Shown in pieces: positions 38,001 to 49,964 of a stretch of 64,000 nucleotides of DNA (within the stretch, counting starts at the first letter, position 1; every line of letters begins with the position of its first letter). Source of the DNA: Ptiloglossa arizonensis (lineage: Eukaryota; Arthropoda; Insecta; Hymenoptera; Colletidae); the NCBI RefSeq assembly GCF_051014685.1, contig NC_135058.1, positions 7,850,811 to 7,914,810 of the forward strand, given 5' to 3'. The notes below the pieces were generated by a model that saw only the letters and a program-made list of their open reading frames with translations, searched no databases and was not told the DNA's origin. A program made the translations under genes and the position numbers.

Positions 38001-39805
38001 GCTTCTGCGTTAATATTCACCTCGGGAAATCGATCGGATAAACGTTAAATACTTTCGGGACGAGTGTCGGTTATTGACGTCAAGATTTATTAAGATCTAA
38101 TAATTCCCTCAAATGTTCACCGTTCGCGATCGTTTCGCTTGAAACCTCGCCGAAATATGTTTCTCATCGAAGATCGATAAGAATTGTTTCGAAATCCTCG
38201 CGCGATGAATCGTTCGTCCCGTGCAACTGTGTGCCGATCATTGCAGCCGTGTTCTCGATAAATAACTTTTAATTCCATCGGAGCGTAGAAAAACCTCCCG
38301 CCGAGTAATTCGCGAAACGTCAAGCCCGTTTCGCCGAGAATCGTTCATCGAAAGTCAATTACCACTTCGCGGTGACGATAAAACTCGCCAAGTAATCGTC
38401 TCGTTGCATTCTTCTAATTACACTTCGCCTTCGAGTTCCAATTCGATCGAGTTTTCTCGCGCCTTGACCCCGTCCACGTAAACGTTTCCCGTTTATCGAA
38501 CACACAACGAGAACCGAGTTCGGTAAATCGATGGCGTCCCCACGCGTACGATTCCCCGTAAAATCGACGATTTTCGTAAATCATCGCGCGCCACGGTAAA
38601 CGCCGTTGCGTTCGTCACGGATTATAATCGATATTCGACGGATTATCGTTATCGCTTGGTACCGCGGTCGGCTCCGAATTCACCACCGTGAACAACCCCT
38701 CCAATCCCCCCTACGGGACGAGTCGCGATTTACGACTTTATCTATCTTACATACATATTTATTTTAACGCGCCCGGTTTAATAACCGAGAATCGTTCCGG
38801 TTTACTTATCGCGCGATTAAAGCGGAGAGGGGGTGGAGTCCTCGTACGGAAAGGAGGGAATTTACGGTCACGGGACCCCGAGTATTATTCAAACGGTTGG
38901 TGGCTTACACGCGAACGCGCTCCCTTCGAAATCGATTTTTGACGGAACGCTAATATCGTCGAACGAACGGGAAATTTAATTTCGCGCGCCACGAACGAAA
39001 TCGTCCTTCGCAACGAAAGGGCGAATATTCCGTAAAGGGACGCGCGAGTCTTGAGGGGAGAAGGGGTGGAAAAAAAAGAGAAAACCTCGAGCAGTTTGCC
39101 GTTCTACCCAGGGAAAGAGTTTCGTGGAGAAACGGTGCTATTCGAGCAGCAGCCCTTTCGAATTCATTCGCCGCTTGAAATTGCGCGGGAAATCTGCGCG
39201 CCGGCCTCGCTTCCGGATTGGAAAGCCATTCCCAGCGCGGGTGGTGCTGATAATTCGACTTCTCTATTACCACGTGTTCCCTTCCCGTAGCTTTCAATTC
39301 CGCGCACGCTTTCGCGAGACCGGGTACGGAGAATGGGGATGAAAAGAGGGGTTGGTGCTAATACCACGCATACGCGTACGTGGCAATTTCTGCCCCCGAT
39401 CTGGATACCTTTAAATAAATACAATACGGGGAGAAACGTAACTTCGTAGCCTCCCTGTTCCGAGCCCGATGCTTTCGAACGATTTTGCACTCGAGGGAAC
39501 GTACTTGCTCGATTTTCGACGATCGATCGATACATTCTTCCTATCGCGGAATTAATCGGAGAGTTGCGACAGTTTCCATCGTTTACGCACAGCTGACATC
39601 GCATGCTATTTCTGATCGACGTCGCGATGCGTCTCTGTTTCGTCGTTCGTATAATAAACGATAGATACACTTCGATTGAACAAACAAGTTTTCATTGTCG
39701 AGAAATGGACATCGATACACCGTATACGCACATAGTGTTATATACATAAAAAATCGTTATCTCATTCTCTTTCGTTTAACATTCAATTACAACCATTGAA
39801 GCCGA

Positions 39806-39831
39806 AAGAGTGTGGAATTAGTCACACTCTT
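39806..39831. repeat. perfect inverted repeat, 9-bp arms, 8-bp loop
   Basis: AAGAGTGTG and CACACTCTT flank GAATTAGT. It is a plausible small hairpin but far too short for a microRNA precursor. Confidence 0.6.
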
Positions 39832-40769
39832 CCTATAGAAAGTTTGTCGACAACTGTGTTGTCTCTAAAACTAAGAATTTCTTAAATATCGGTATTCGTC
39901 TTGTACTCGCAAGATGGCGGAAAGTACACAATTACGAAAACAAACTTTACTCAAAATTTCTTGTACTTAAATACGCAAGTATCAGCAAAACTAACGAACA
40001 ATCTTTACTCGTATCGCTAGTTCTTCTCGAAGTTGACAAACCGATCTCTTCGCTTTATTCGCGCGTTTGGATATCCACGCGCGCATTGAAGCGTTGATGA
40101 CAGTAGGTGGATGAGGAAAGCGTGTCACCTCGAACGTCGCGGCTAACTCGTAACGACGACTTCGAGCCCCCCGGTAGTTACGGGGGTGAGAAGTCTCATC
40201 GAGGAGATCGCCTCGGGAACGACCGATAGAGACGAGCAGGAAGCGGATTAACGAAAAGAAAATCGATGACACGGGGATTATCGGGACTGGTTGCGCGAGA
40301 TTCGAGGGGTAAAGGGAAACCAGGCTCGAAAGCCCCGTAAGAATTGGTAGCGAGGTGTAAGATCGAGGAGTCTCGGAGAAGTTGGATCGCGGGGAACCGG
40401 ATCGAGACGGAAAAGTGTTTAGAGTCGCGGGTTATGCTCGGCTGCCCCGGCAAATGAGATCGAGTGAAAACTCCTCGCGAACCATTCGAACCGATCCACC
40501 CGCTGGAATGTATCACTTCCACGGTGTAGACGCGCGTGATTAATGGGTTTCTCATGGAAAAGAATCTCGTTTACGTCGGGTGAGAACTACCACCGAGCCA
40601 ACGGCCCACGGTTACAATTGATTCAACCTTAACGGAATGTGTTTTCCTTCAGTCAGGGAAACACCTCCAACGGAAAACGCTCCGACTTCTTGCGAGACGA
40701 GGGGAATCGACGCCCGCGTAATTCCCCGCTTGGTGTTTCAACGTGTACGTGTGTACTCGAGGAAGAAGA

Positions 40770-41140
40770 ATTTTAAGCGATCCGTGATGGAAACATGGAG
40801 AAGTTTCCGAAGGATTTTTGTCCTTCGACACCTACCACGAAGCGTGGTGTAGCGATATTGCTAATAGTATTAAAGAAGTATGTTACTAAAGTAGTGTATA
40901 CGTGCTGAGAATTTTGTCCATAGCACCACCGAATGTGGCGCAGAGGTATTGCTAATAATATTAAAGAGATATGATACTAAGGAAGTACGTACGCGCTGAG
41001 AATTTTGAACCACCGAATGTGGTGGAAGAATATTGATAACATGTTGAGTGAAATATCATGCCGATATTTAAAGAAGAATTATTTTAAACGATGCGTCTCG
41101 TAAGAATAAATACGCATCGAAGGGTTTTTATCCTTCGTCG
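40770..41140 (+). repeat. nested tandem repeat with conserved small hairpins
   Basis: Two levels of repetition are visible. A unit of about 85-93 bp begins with CCAC..GTGG and contains ATTGCTAAT and GCTGAGAATTTTG. It occurs twice in full (from about 40,833 and 40,927) and once truncated (from about 41,010). This array is flanked by an outer pair, GAAGAATTTTAAGCGAT at about 40,771 and GAAGAATTATTTTAAACGAT at about 41,070. Each outer copy is followed by a CGAAGG-loop-CCTTCG hairpin (40,808-40,827 and 41,118-41,137). Stops occur in all frames, so it is noncoding. Confidence 0.65.
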
Positions 41141-41389
41141 AATGCGTGATATTAAAACGGATTACCTCGAGGGTCGTTTCAATTTTGAAATTACATCGAT
41201 CTTTAAGTACGACGCTGCTTTAACAAAAGCATATCGGAATTCTCGGTTGCTTATCGCCTTTGTAGACTACGGTTGTTAAATTTTTGCGCTACCGGTGGAG
41301 GTAGACGATTGTGCAAAGAAATCGGCTTCATTGTGCAACGTTCGTTTTAAAAGTCTTTCAGCTTTATCTGCGTGCAGGCTCGTACCGTT

Positions 41390-42230
41390 CATAATTTCAA
41401 CGAAATTTCCGTGGATCCGTTAAACTGTAACGGGTCGTGTAAGAAGAAAAATTCCGCGCCGGAACGAGCTCCGCCGAGACCAGCCCTCTCCGTCGGCGGC
41501 GTCGGTGGCGGCGTCGGCGTGCTGCAAAATTTACGAAATACCGTCCGTTGCAATATTAATCCCTCAATCTCCCAGACGCGGCACGGAACCGTGGCGAAGT
41601 ACGCAACTCAATTATCAGCGTAAAGCAACGCCAAAAAGTTTTCGCCTCGTCATTGATCAAATAAAAGTTTCACGCGCAAAAACGGCTGATAAAGAGGCGG
41701 CGGTGGCCGTCGGGAAAGACTCTAGCGAGGATACGCCATGGAGGACCAGGGGTACGGCGGAGAGCTGAAATAAGTCGAAACGAGGCATGCATCCGTACAC
41801 AAGAAACAGGGTGAAACAGCGAGGGGATCAAAGTATTGGTGAACATGATAGAGGAGCGTGTCCCGGAGCAGCAGAGAGCCAACGCTGGCTCGTTGCTCAC
41901 TCAAGAGACGAAGATGAATGGCATCAGCTTGAATCCCGACAGAATCCATCCACCTCCGACTTACCAGCCTGCAAGAGCCATCTTCTTCTTCCGTTGCCGC
42001 TTCTCCTTCCACCCTCGTTACGATTACCTTCACCGGGGAATTTTCACCTCGATTTTTGCCAGGCTTTATCGCGCGGCAATTCGATGAATTAAGATCGAAC
42101 GTTCGATGTACCCGCGTTAACTTTAATCCCCCGGTTCCACGAACGGATACAAACAGGAAATGTTCAAGGAGGAGACGTCGAGAATCGGCTGGAGTTCCGC
42201 GCCCGATTAACCTTAATGCGTTCTTCTGTT
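41390..42230. other. GC-rich block with coding-like frames on both strands
   Basis: A GC-rich island with a GGCGGCGTCGGTGGCGGCGT run near 41,495. Around 41,830-41,990 a plus-strand frame reads with well-mixed, codon-like text (Glu, Gln, Asn, Pro, Thr) after an in-frame stop. On the minus strand a textbook donor, GGCTG followed by GTAAGT, sits at 41,959-41,964. The two signals compete, and neither gives a full exon with a partner. It could be a promoter plus a first exon. Confidence 0.25.
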
Positions 42231-45200
42231 ACACCCTCGAGGTATTTGGGTGAAGGATGTCTATAATTTCGAGAATACATATTTCTAACTTACGGATCGA
42301 GAGAATTTATTCTAATTGTTTTAGATTAAATGCTAAATTTAATGGTAAACTATTACTTGGTCCTCTAGTATGGAACTGGAGGACTAAGGAAATACTGGAG
42401 CATCCGATTGGATCTTTGTGATAGCTTTTGAGGAGAAACTCGGGGAACGCGTTAGGTTCAAGCGACGAATGGTAAAAATTAATACGATCGACGTTAACAT
42501 TCTGGAGATGCATAATTGTTTCTCTATCGTAAATTATCCTCAGTGTCCTATTTCTGTTTCCATTCAATTTATTTATTTGAGAAATAGAGAGCAAGCGTGG
42601 ATGACATTGAGTGGTTAGTTGAATTTCGTCCGACTGTAATGTGAAAAGTGGAGGACACTGTCTTTGAGCGACAACATTGCGAAAAGGTGTAACGATTAAT
42701 AGACTTTGAAATTATAATACCATTCGAGTCCCTCAATGGCGCGTACTTAGTACTGAAAAATATTGCATAGGGTACAAGGTCGAGGAAAGAGATCCAAGTG
42801 TATTCTTCTTCGGTTATGAAGTATAATTTACCCGCATCTCGCGAACACTCTTTATTTACCAACACTCGGTTGTCCCGTACGATTTTCAAGACACGAAAGA
42901 GAAGATTCGTCGGTTACGGCAACTCCGGAGATTAATTTTAACACGTTCAAAGAAACTATGCGAAGAAAGGGAAAATACGTGTTTAAAATCGCTCGCATGA
43001 GCGACGTGCCAAGATTCCGGAAAAATGCTTCCGAATCGGATTCGTTCGACATTTTCCAGGAAAATTATGTCCCGGCGAATCTTCGTGAAGAATTTCAGTG
43101 GAACGCTTCCCTGGAATTTACTTGGAGGAAAAATCGAAAAGATGTTCAGTTGATCGGAGAATGTAAATCTCGGGGGTTTTTAATTAGCTGCCCGTCCCCG
43201 TCTAAATGCGATCTAACTTGTTCCGGGACAGGTTCTGAGAATCGAGTCGAAATTGAATTTGGCCAAAGAATGGTAGGACTTCTTCGTGAAATCGAATCAG
43301 CGCCGGATCTTCCGACACCTCGTTAGGTGGAAAATTTTATCGAATATCAACCAGGACGAGAACGTTCGCGCGGATGTTACGTTATCGGTGTTTGTAAAGA
43401 GCGACACAATTCGCTTGAACGTAATCGCGAGTTATCGGACCATTGTCGTTCCACGGAAGCGTGTTTCCACCTTATCGATAGATATTCGGACGGAGATCGA
43501 GTTCTTGGCGCTACGGATTACACCGACGTGGTTTATAAATTTTCACTGACCCCTTATGGAAATTTTGCAGTTATCCGATGGAGACCGTTGGGTTGAATTT
43601 ATTTAACATTCAACCCGAAACGATAAAACTCCCACTGTTTCCCGTGACGTACGAAATCTGTTGCCTTGGACTTCTGTACAATGTTTTTTTCTTTTTTTTT
43701 TCTCTGCAACGAATCGCCCTACGGCAAACGTTGCGTCTGCGGTCGTTAATTCACGAATCGCTACGGTACGTTGCGCTGTGAACGTAAATAATTTTAAATA
43801 TTCAAATTGCTTTCTCGCGCGTCGGAGTATCCAATTCTCCAACGACTCGAAGCTAAGGGGTGTGTTTCAGAATTTTGATCGAAACTTTCGACACAAATTT
43901 TAGACATCGAAACTGGAGAACCGATCGCTGTGAATAATATTCGAAAACACTTGTTCGCGTTTGCTTGTTACCATGTTAAACATCATCGAGGTTGCTGGAG
44001 TTATTACAGGATTTAAAGCGAGTACAAACTGTTATGCTATGGTTATACGCTGTTTACGTTACGCTATATATAATTATATATAATATACTACACTTGCATT
44101 AAATAGTCCTTATCAACATCGATGGTGGGGGATCTCGTCGCGTAATCTCCACGCTCACCTGATTCGAAGCCTTCGTTCCACCGAGGGTGATGATTAGAAG
44201 CTCTTGTGCATGCAAATCCTATTAAAAATAAAGAGACACACCATACTGTTATAAACTTGTTTCTTTTATCGTATCTCGAAAAGTAAGTATCCATTTAAAC
44301 CATTTTTTTTCTTATTTCCATGCACAGAACTTAAACTCGAAGTTTCGACCGACCCTTTCGAAAACACCGATCAAGATTACAACTTGATACTCAACGATAA
44401 TCGGTAAAAATATTACCGTATCGAATAAATAATCTTTCGATCGCTCACGATACTCACGATTTAACTTACGACTTTTCCAATGTTCCTACCATTCGTAATT
44501 CTTGTTAAATGTTTTCTCCATTTTTCGTACGGTACGCGCATCCGTAAAACAGTTCGGAATGTAATATATTTATCAAAGACGATACGTGGCCGAGGGCAAC
44601 TGGAAATAAATCAACCCCTTCGTGTTCCATCGACGCTGATACCGGTGCAAAAAGATTCGAGAGGCCGTAGTGCACCTTTTTATCGCGAAAAACTACCCCA
44701 TTGCGGAATATCTGTCAAAGAAGTTTAGTATCTTCCCCGTCTACGACGAGAGCTCGGCAGATTTCTGAAAATGGCGCGGGCAAGGAATGCCCGGGTAACA
44801 GGGAGGAACAGAATCGTATACAGTCTACGACAACATGATCGAAGAGAAACGGGACGATTCTCGAGGGAGACGCTCCGTCGAATCAGTTTTCGCTGTCTTT
44901 TATTATATTGGCCTTCGTCGCTAGGGCAGACCCCGGCAATATGCTTGATTGGTGGCTCTTCAGAAGGAGATCTTTGATTGTTTACTCGATATTTTTGGAC
45001 GCTCGCCAAGGGGAAGGAATCGTTCTGCACTTGAGTGCTATTTTGTGCAACTTGAAAAGATTTTCGAGGGTAATGCAGACATTGCAATATTCGGAACGTC
45101 TCTTTTCTAGGATTTTCGAAATCTTCGGGGATTGAACGCTTCGCGAGAAATAGAATTTCGCATGCCACGCGAAGAAATCAACGTCCCCTTTGTTCGTTAA

Positions 45201-47609
45201 CAGAGGAATACCGCTTTGGAAAATTTGTTTCCTCGAGTGTCGAGAATTTCTTTCTCTTTTAAATATTCTCCCCTGTAGGGATCGAAACGGAAGAATTGCT
45301 TACGCTTAAGTGAGAGAAATAATACATTTTACAAGGTGGAAGCAATTACAGTTTCGATAATGATCGTCGAAGAGGGTACAGAATTATACGATTAATTTTA
45401 CAACGAGAAACTATCACTTTGGTTCTCGTTTAGCCTTTGGAATTACCATTAGTGTCGTATCGTAGGGAATTGTCGGTAAAAATAATCCCTAATCGCGAAA
45501 CACAATTTACAGCGCTTTAAACGAGCCGAGATCGATACCTCGAGAGACACGGTGATGCTCGGACCAGTTTCCTTAGAATCCAATCAAGCTTTAAGGGGTT
45601 TCAACGTGACCATTCCGGAGATTGTGCCATGGTAATTTCAATTTCTCGCTCCGAATCCTTGATCGTGGAATCTTCGCATGTAATTGTTAATCATATCGAT
45701 ATCGGACGAGAATCTTGAAACAGAGTGAACCTTCTATCAACGAATCGCTCAATAATCGTGAAAAGATACCCTGTTCCTTCCATGATACTGCTACGAAATG
45801 TAAATAAAATTAATTCAGAACGACGTACTCATTCTGAAATCACATACTGCTCGAACATTCAGAATCGTTGGGTATGGATTATGCGACAGTAAAAATATAC
45901 GAATCGAAAATTTGAATATCTTTGAAACGATTAATATTTTAACGGTTCACTGCGACATCTCTGTGATTTCGTACGAATATTAACCAGCTACTCAAGTTTG
46001 CTACTGTAATTCTAAAACATTCAGTACTTATCGGTTACTTCGTTGGCCTATTACAGTTCCTACACTGTATTACATTAACATCGAGCTCACTTTACACGAA
46101 AGACAGTGGTTGCATTTATACATGCAACCAAAGACGAATGTAGCCTGAAACCAATTACTTCGATTAGCCCTTTCCTTTCCCAAAATTTTAAAAGCTTTAA
46201 AAACTGAATAGAGAAAAATTACATGTGGGTAATTCTTTTGTATCTGTTAAAAAGTTTCATTTTTCTCCAATAAATGTATAATTATCATTGAGAAGTTTCG
46301 AATAAAATTAAGAAAAGATCAAAAGGTAATCTACAGATACCACGCCAGTTTTCAAGAACAGAAAAAAGTTTCTTCCAAGCTTCTGAATAGTGAAATTAGA
46401 AAAAATCAACAAAGTGCTCTCGACCCTTTTGCTAGGAGGAAGTTGAAGCTTTTTTTAGTTCCATGGTAGCCCCTGATTGCAATCACTCGATAAAATCGGA
46501 AAAGTATACAACTCGCCCAGTGATCGAGAAAAGACTCCCTTACCGAGCAAAAAGCGATATGAATAGCTTATGTAATAGCGAAGCGATACCAATCACTTAA
46601 CAAGCGAAAAAGTTGAATGTTCGCACATTTTACCGTGACGTTCGATAGCTGGTATTATCGATGTACGTCATGAGACGGGGAAAACCAAGTTCCACGATAA
46701 AATCTCTGGAATCCTTGCCAGAAATGAGGTCATTCGAGTGGAATCGAACTTCTGTATCTCCTGATTTCCTTACGCGATTTATTTCCTCGATTTCTCGCAA
46801 AAAGGTCGGAACGTGTTTCACCGTTCTGTATTATTTCCTCCGCGACGCCCGAATATCACGAACCGATAAAAATGTTATCCACGAGTGTCCAGGAATCGTC
46901 AAGAATCGTTCGATTTCGTACCTCAATCGTTATCGTTCGTGCGCGAAGCTCACTACCTATGAACCGATTCATTCGAGTTGCACGCTTCAAAGCTTCGTTT
47001 ATTACACTTAACGGCGCTAAGAAAACGTATTTTTATAAAATATTACAACCCTCTACCTTGTGATAAAAAAATAAAATATGATTATTAATAGCGAATAGGA
47101 AGAAAGTGACATGTAATAAAGAAAAAAAGTATTTATTACGATTCATAGAACGTTCCATTTTGTTCGGTATATCTAGACAACTACCTAGATCTGTCTGTGA
47201 GTGCATTCAGAACTACACACAGAAATCATTGTAATGATCTAATATAAAGTTATTAGAAGGATCTAATGTATTGTAGATCTAGTGTAAAATATTTCGATCT
47301 TTATAGAACAGTATACTCTGCATCGTTCGCTTCGCGATCTTTCAACCGATTTACAAAATCTGCGAACACAAATTTACGAGCAAGGCTCGTACTTTTTTTA
47401 AATTACCGTTTTAAAATCGGTCCTCTTCCGCGGTCAAATATTCGATTCTTTATAGCGTATATAATTCAAAATTCAGGAGCTGAAATTGTCAATCAAAAAA
47501 AACAGCGTGGAAGAATTTATACCTTCATTCCTCTCGTCGTATTCTCCGGTAGTTCGAGCTACTGTTCCTCATTTCTTATTCATTGTAGGAAATTGCACTG
47601 TGCATGTTA
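42231..47609. other. spacer around a candidate small secreted-peptide exon
   Basis: AT-rich DNA. The interval 45,170-46,630 has no open frame of 60 codons. A hairpin with 8-bp arms (GGTTGCAT and ATGCAACC) lies at 46,108-46,129. A plus-strand frame of 122 codons at 42,958-43,326 has balanced composition but no recognised domain. The only piece worth separate annotation is the minus-strand frame at 44,088-44,294. Confidence 0.4.
44088..44294 (-). CDS. candidate exon of a small secreted peptide or precursor, unidentified
   Basis: An ATG-started minus-strand frame of 68 codons, with an in-frame stop (TAA) immediately before the ATG, so this start is the only one available. Residues 14-30 form a hydrophobic core (Phe-Ile-Thr-Val-Trp-Cys-Val-Ser-Leu-Phe-Leu-Ile-Gly) ending in Ala-Cys-Thr-Arg-Ala, which is a plausible signal peptide with cleavage near residue 32. 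The remainder is hydrophilic, with His, Asp, Glu and Gly. A strong donor, CAG followed by GTGAGC, lies at 44,153-44,158, so the exon may end at 44,159 after 45 codons and continue in an exon I could not find. No dibasic-amidation motif or cysteine pattern identifies it. A chance open frame remains possible. Confidence 0.3.
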   Translation of the reverse strand: MDTYFSRYDKRNKFITVWCVSLFLIGFACTRASNHHPRWNEGFESGERGDYATRSPTIDVDKDYLMQV

Positions 47610-47770
47610 CCGCGCCATCATCATTACGATGATAGGTTAGATTCTTCAACAACTAGTTCCGGTATCCATCGTTTTCCCAGTCTGTTGCTGCAACCATCGT
47701 CATCGTCATGATACACTGGTAGATTAGGTTCCTCTCAACAACCAGTTCCGGCGTCCATTTCCCCCATTTC
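47610..47770 (+). repeat. two-copy tandem duplication, unit about 89 bp
   Basis: The text AACAACTAGTTCCGGTATCC (47,647-47,666) returns as AACAACCAGTTCCGGCGTCC (47,736-47,755). Each copy is preceded by GATTAGGTTCCTC/GGTTAGATTCTTC-like sequence and by CCATC-GTCAT-like text. Divergence is modest. Confidence 0.65.
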
Positions 47771-49619
47771 CCCATACCCCCATATTCTTCCGATTAATAT
47801 TTCATTGCTTCTATTCGCGTTCTCCTTGCTTTCCATTTTGCGCGGACGTTTGCACCAACCTTGTCCATTAGACTCGAATTTAAATCGTGGAAAATTTACT
47901 CATTTCGTTAGCATCGATCCGGCGAGTATTTTAAAATAAATAAATCGTAATAATTGATTAGCCCACCTCGAGGAAAAGTTTCGCAATTATGGTGTATTGT
48001 TCGTTAGCGGAGTTCGAAACTTTGTATAAAAATTTTTATTTCGTAATTGTGTAATGTTACAACTTCGTTATACAACATTTTAATCGAGTAACTTTGTTAC
48101 CTTTCGTATAAAGTTACAAACTCCAAAACGAATAATACTGGATGTTTGCAAAAACCTTTGCTTCGATCGGAGAGAGTCAGTTAGTCCTTTTATATCGTAT
48201 TACCTGCGATACTTTGTAATTTCGTAAATTTTTTGAAAGAAACGTCACCTCACACTGTGCATTAAAATAAAGTCTTTACTCTGATACGTCTTTATCGAGT
48301 GAACGAATTCAATAGATATTTTCACTCGAGACGAAAACCAAATATAATAAAAAACGTACCACCAAGACGGATAGTGAGATATGGATGAAAAAGACCATCG
48401 AAAGTTAAGATTATAGCGTGTACATACTGTTTCCATTCGGTACAGTTGCACTCACAGAGTGCCATTGGGCGCAAAAACTGCATATGCACTTTCGACTGCA
48501 AATGCACGTTACGAAGCTCCTCGCCAAAGTTACTCGAACATTGTATAAGTTTACGTCTATGGACTCGGAGAAAACATTCAAAGGGAGAGACGTGCACGAA
48601 GAAATGGCTAACGAAAAAACGAGAAAACTCGAAGAAGAAAGTAATTGCAATTTTCGAATGCGGATCGCATCGAAATAAAAGCAACTTGGAAACCTCGAAA
48701 CTTTTCTATCGCCCGTCCGTGTAATTAGAAAGGGAATACCGTAGGACACTGTCGTTCGTAGGAATTTAAGAGTCTACTTTTATCTCGATAAATCTGACGA
48801 GAAGAGTCTTCGAGAAGTGAAACTTTACGGTTGCAGTTTAACGGGCCTCGTGAATAGCGTCTCGCGCTTAGCTTAGTTTTAAACGCAGGCTGTAAAGTCG
48901 GTGTTATTAAAACCGAAGGAAAACGTTCCCGTGGAACGAGTAAAAGGTGACTGCTGTTTCTGCCCTTCGATCCTTTGGTGCGTTTACGTTTACAGCTGGA
49001 GAAGTTCGCTCGTGCGACGCTTCGTGATGTTTGTCATCTACTTGAGCTTCCTAACGCGAAATAAAGGCGATAGCATTCTCTGGAAATGTTCCTCTAAGAA
49101 TCCATGATCCTTGGAACTTTTGTTATCCCAATCTCTCGAGCATTCGGAACATTTCTGTATCGAATTTATTTCTCGTCGTACACTCGATTGTTCTTCTCGA
49201 ACTACAAAGCAACCTAAAGTTGAATACCGTTGTAAGATGTTCGACGTAAAATTTTCAAAGCGTCGGCTTCGAAACGAGTTGTAAGAAAGAAATGAAAAAA
49301 TGTTACGTAAGTAATCAGAAAACTCGAACAATCTAACGAGCTCGAACAGTTGAAAAATCGGAGAAATCTCGGGAGAGCTTGTAAAATTTCTCGAGAATTT
49401 CGATCGTTCCAGTTAGGTCGAGCTACAGAAATTCTGGTAACACTGGAAAATTTTTGAGATTTGGATGAATCGCAAAATTTCTGTAGTGTAGAAAGTAGCC
49501 TTTGGAATCGAGGTTAGATTTTAATAGTTATCGCTCCTCTAATGTATACTAAAAACATTGAACAAAGAAGAAATTGAGGATCCTTCGGAGACGAGTCTTT
49601 GACAAATTTTCAACGATAG
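47771..49619. other. AT-rich spacer, nothing recognised
   Basis: The stretch contains an inverted repeat with 8-bp arms, GTAACTTT and AAAGTTAC, at 48,088-48,117. Open frames at 48,245-48,750 overlap on both strands and show no family features. Confidence 0.45.
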
Positions 49620-49964
49620 AAAATTTTTCTTCGGTTTTCGCGCGTAAATCTCGACAACCAATTCAAACCGAATAAAAATATAGACAGTGCGAGAGGACGA
49701 GAGATCGTTGAACCGCCGACTGAGAATTGCAAAAATTTAAAAGACCACTGGATGCAGGAGAACCTCGAATCGCGCGAGAAGCTCGAGGAACGACCGAAAC
49801 CTAAGAAAAATACGGATAATGCTCGTAAACGGAAAATTGATAAAGCCGGGCACAAAATCCAGGGGGAAGCACCGCGAGGAGTTCCTCGAGAACTCGAGTT
49901 GGCTCCGTTCGGGAAAGCCACCGATAGGCCACGCGATTCTCCGTACGTGAATCTCGCACGTTGA
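49620..49964 (+). CDS. candidate coding piece with an internal peptide repeat, unidentified
   Basis: A plus-strand frame is open for 114 codons after a stop at 49,617-49,619, with a real ATG at 49,752 and a TGA at 49,962. The product would be hydrophilic and rich in Lys, Glu, Arg, Asn and Pro. Two segments repeat: around codons 16-29 (Lys-Pro-Asn-Lys-Asn-Ile-Asp-Ser-Ala-Arg) and around codons 60-75 (Lys-Pro-Lys-Lys-Asn-Thr-Asp-Asn-Ala-Arg). Aligned by eye over about 22 codons, most DNA differences fall at third positions, several of them synonymous (CCG/CCT, GAC/GAT, GCG/GCT, AGA/CGT, CGA/CGG, ATC/ATT). That suggests past selection on protein. The opposite strand also has a long frame (49,610-50,074) sharing the same wobble position, so the strand is not certain. 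No family is recognised. Confidence 0.28.
   Translation, partial: KIFLRFSRVNLDNQFKPNKNIDSARGREIVEPPTENCKNLKDHWMQENLESREKLEERPKPKKNTDNARKRKIDKAGHKIQGEAPRGVPRELELAPFGKATDRPRDSPYVNLAR

Larger units (their letters stand above)
33721..40769. other. spacer with small complex patches, no gene recognised
   Basis: The stretch includes a T-rich run near 34,041-34,070, the ATT microsatellite, and a patch at 36,020-36,870 with a GCTGCTGCTG run and several opposed open frames. A further patch at 37,300-37,780 has frames that do not resolve into a gene. Between 38,000 and 40,600 the sequence is GC-richer with overlapping frames on both strands. No domain, RNA gene or intact transposon is visible. Confidence 0.4.
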
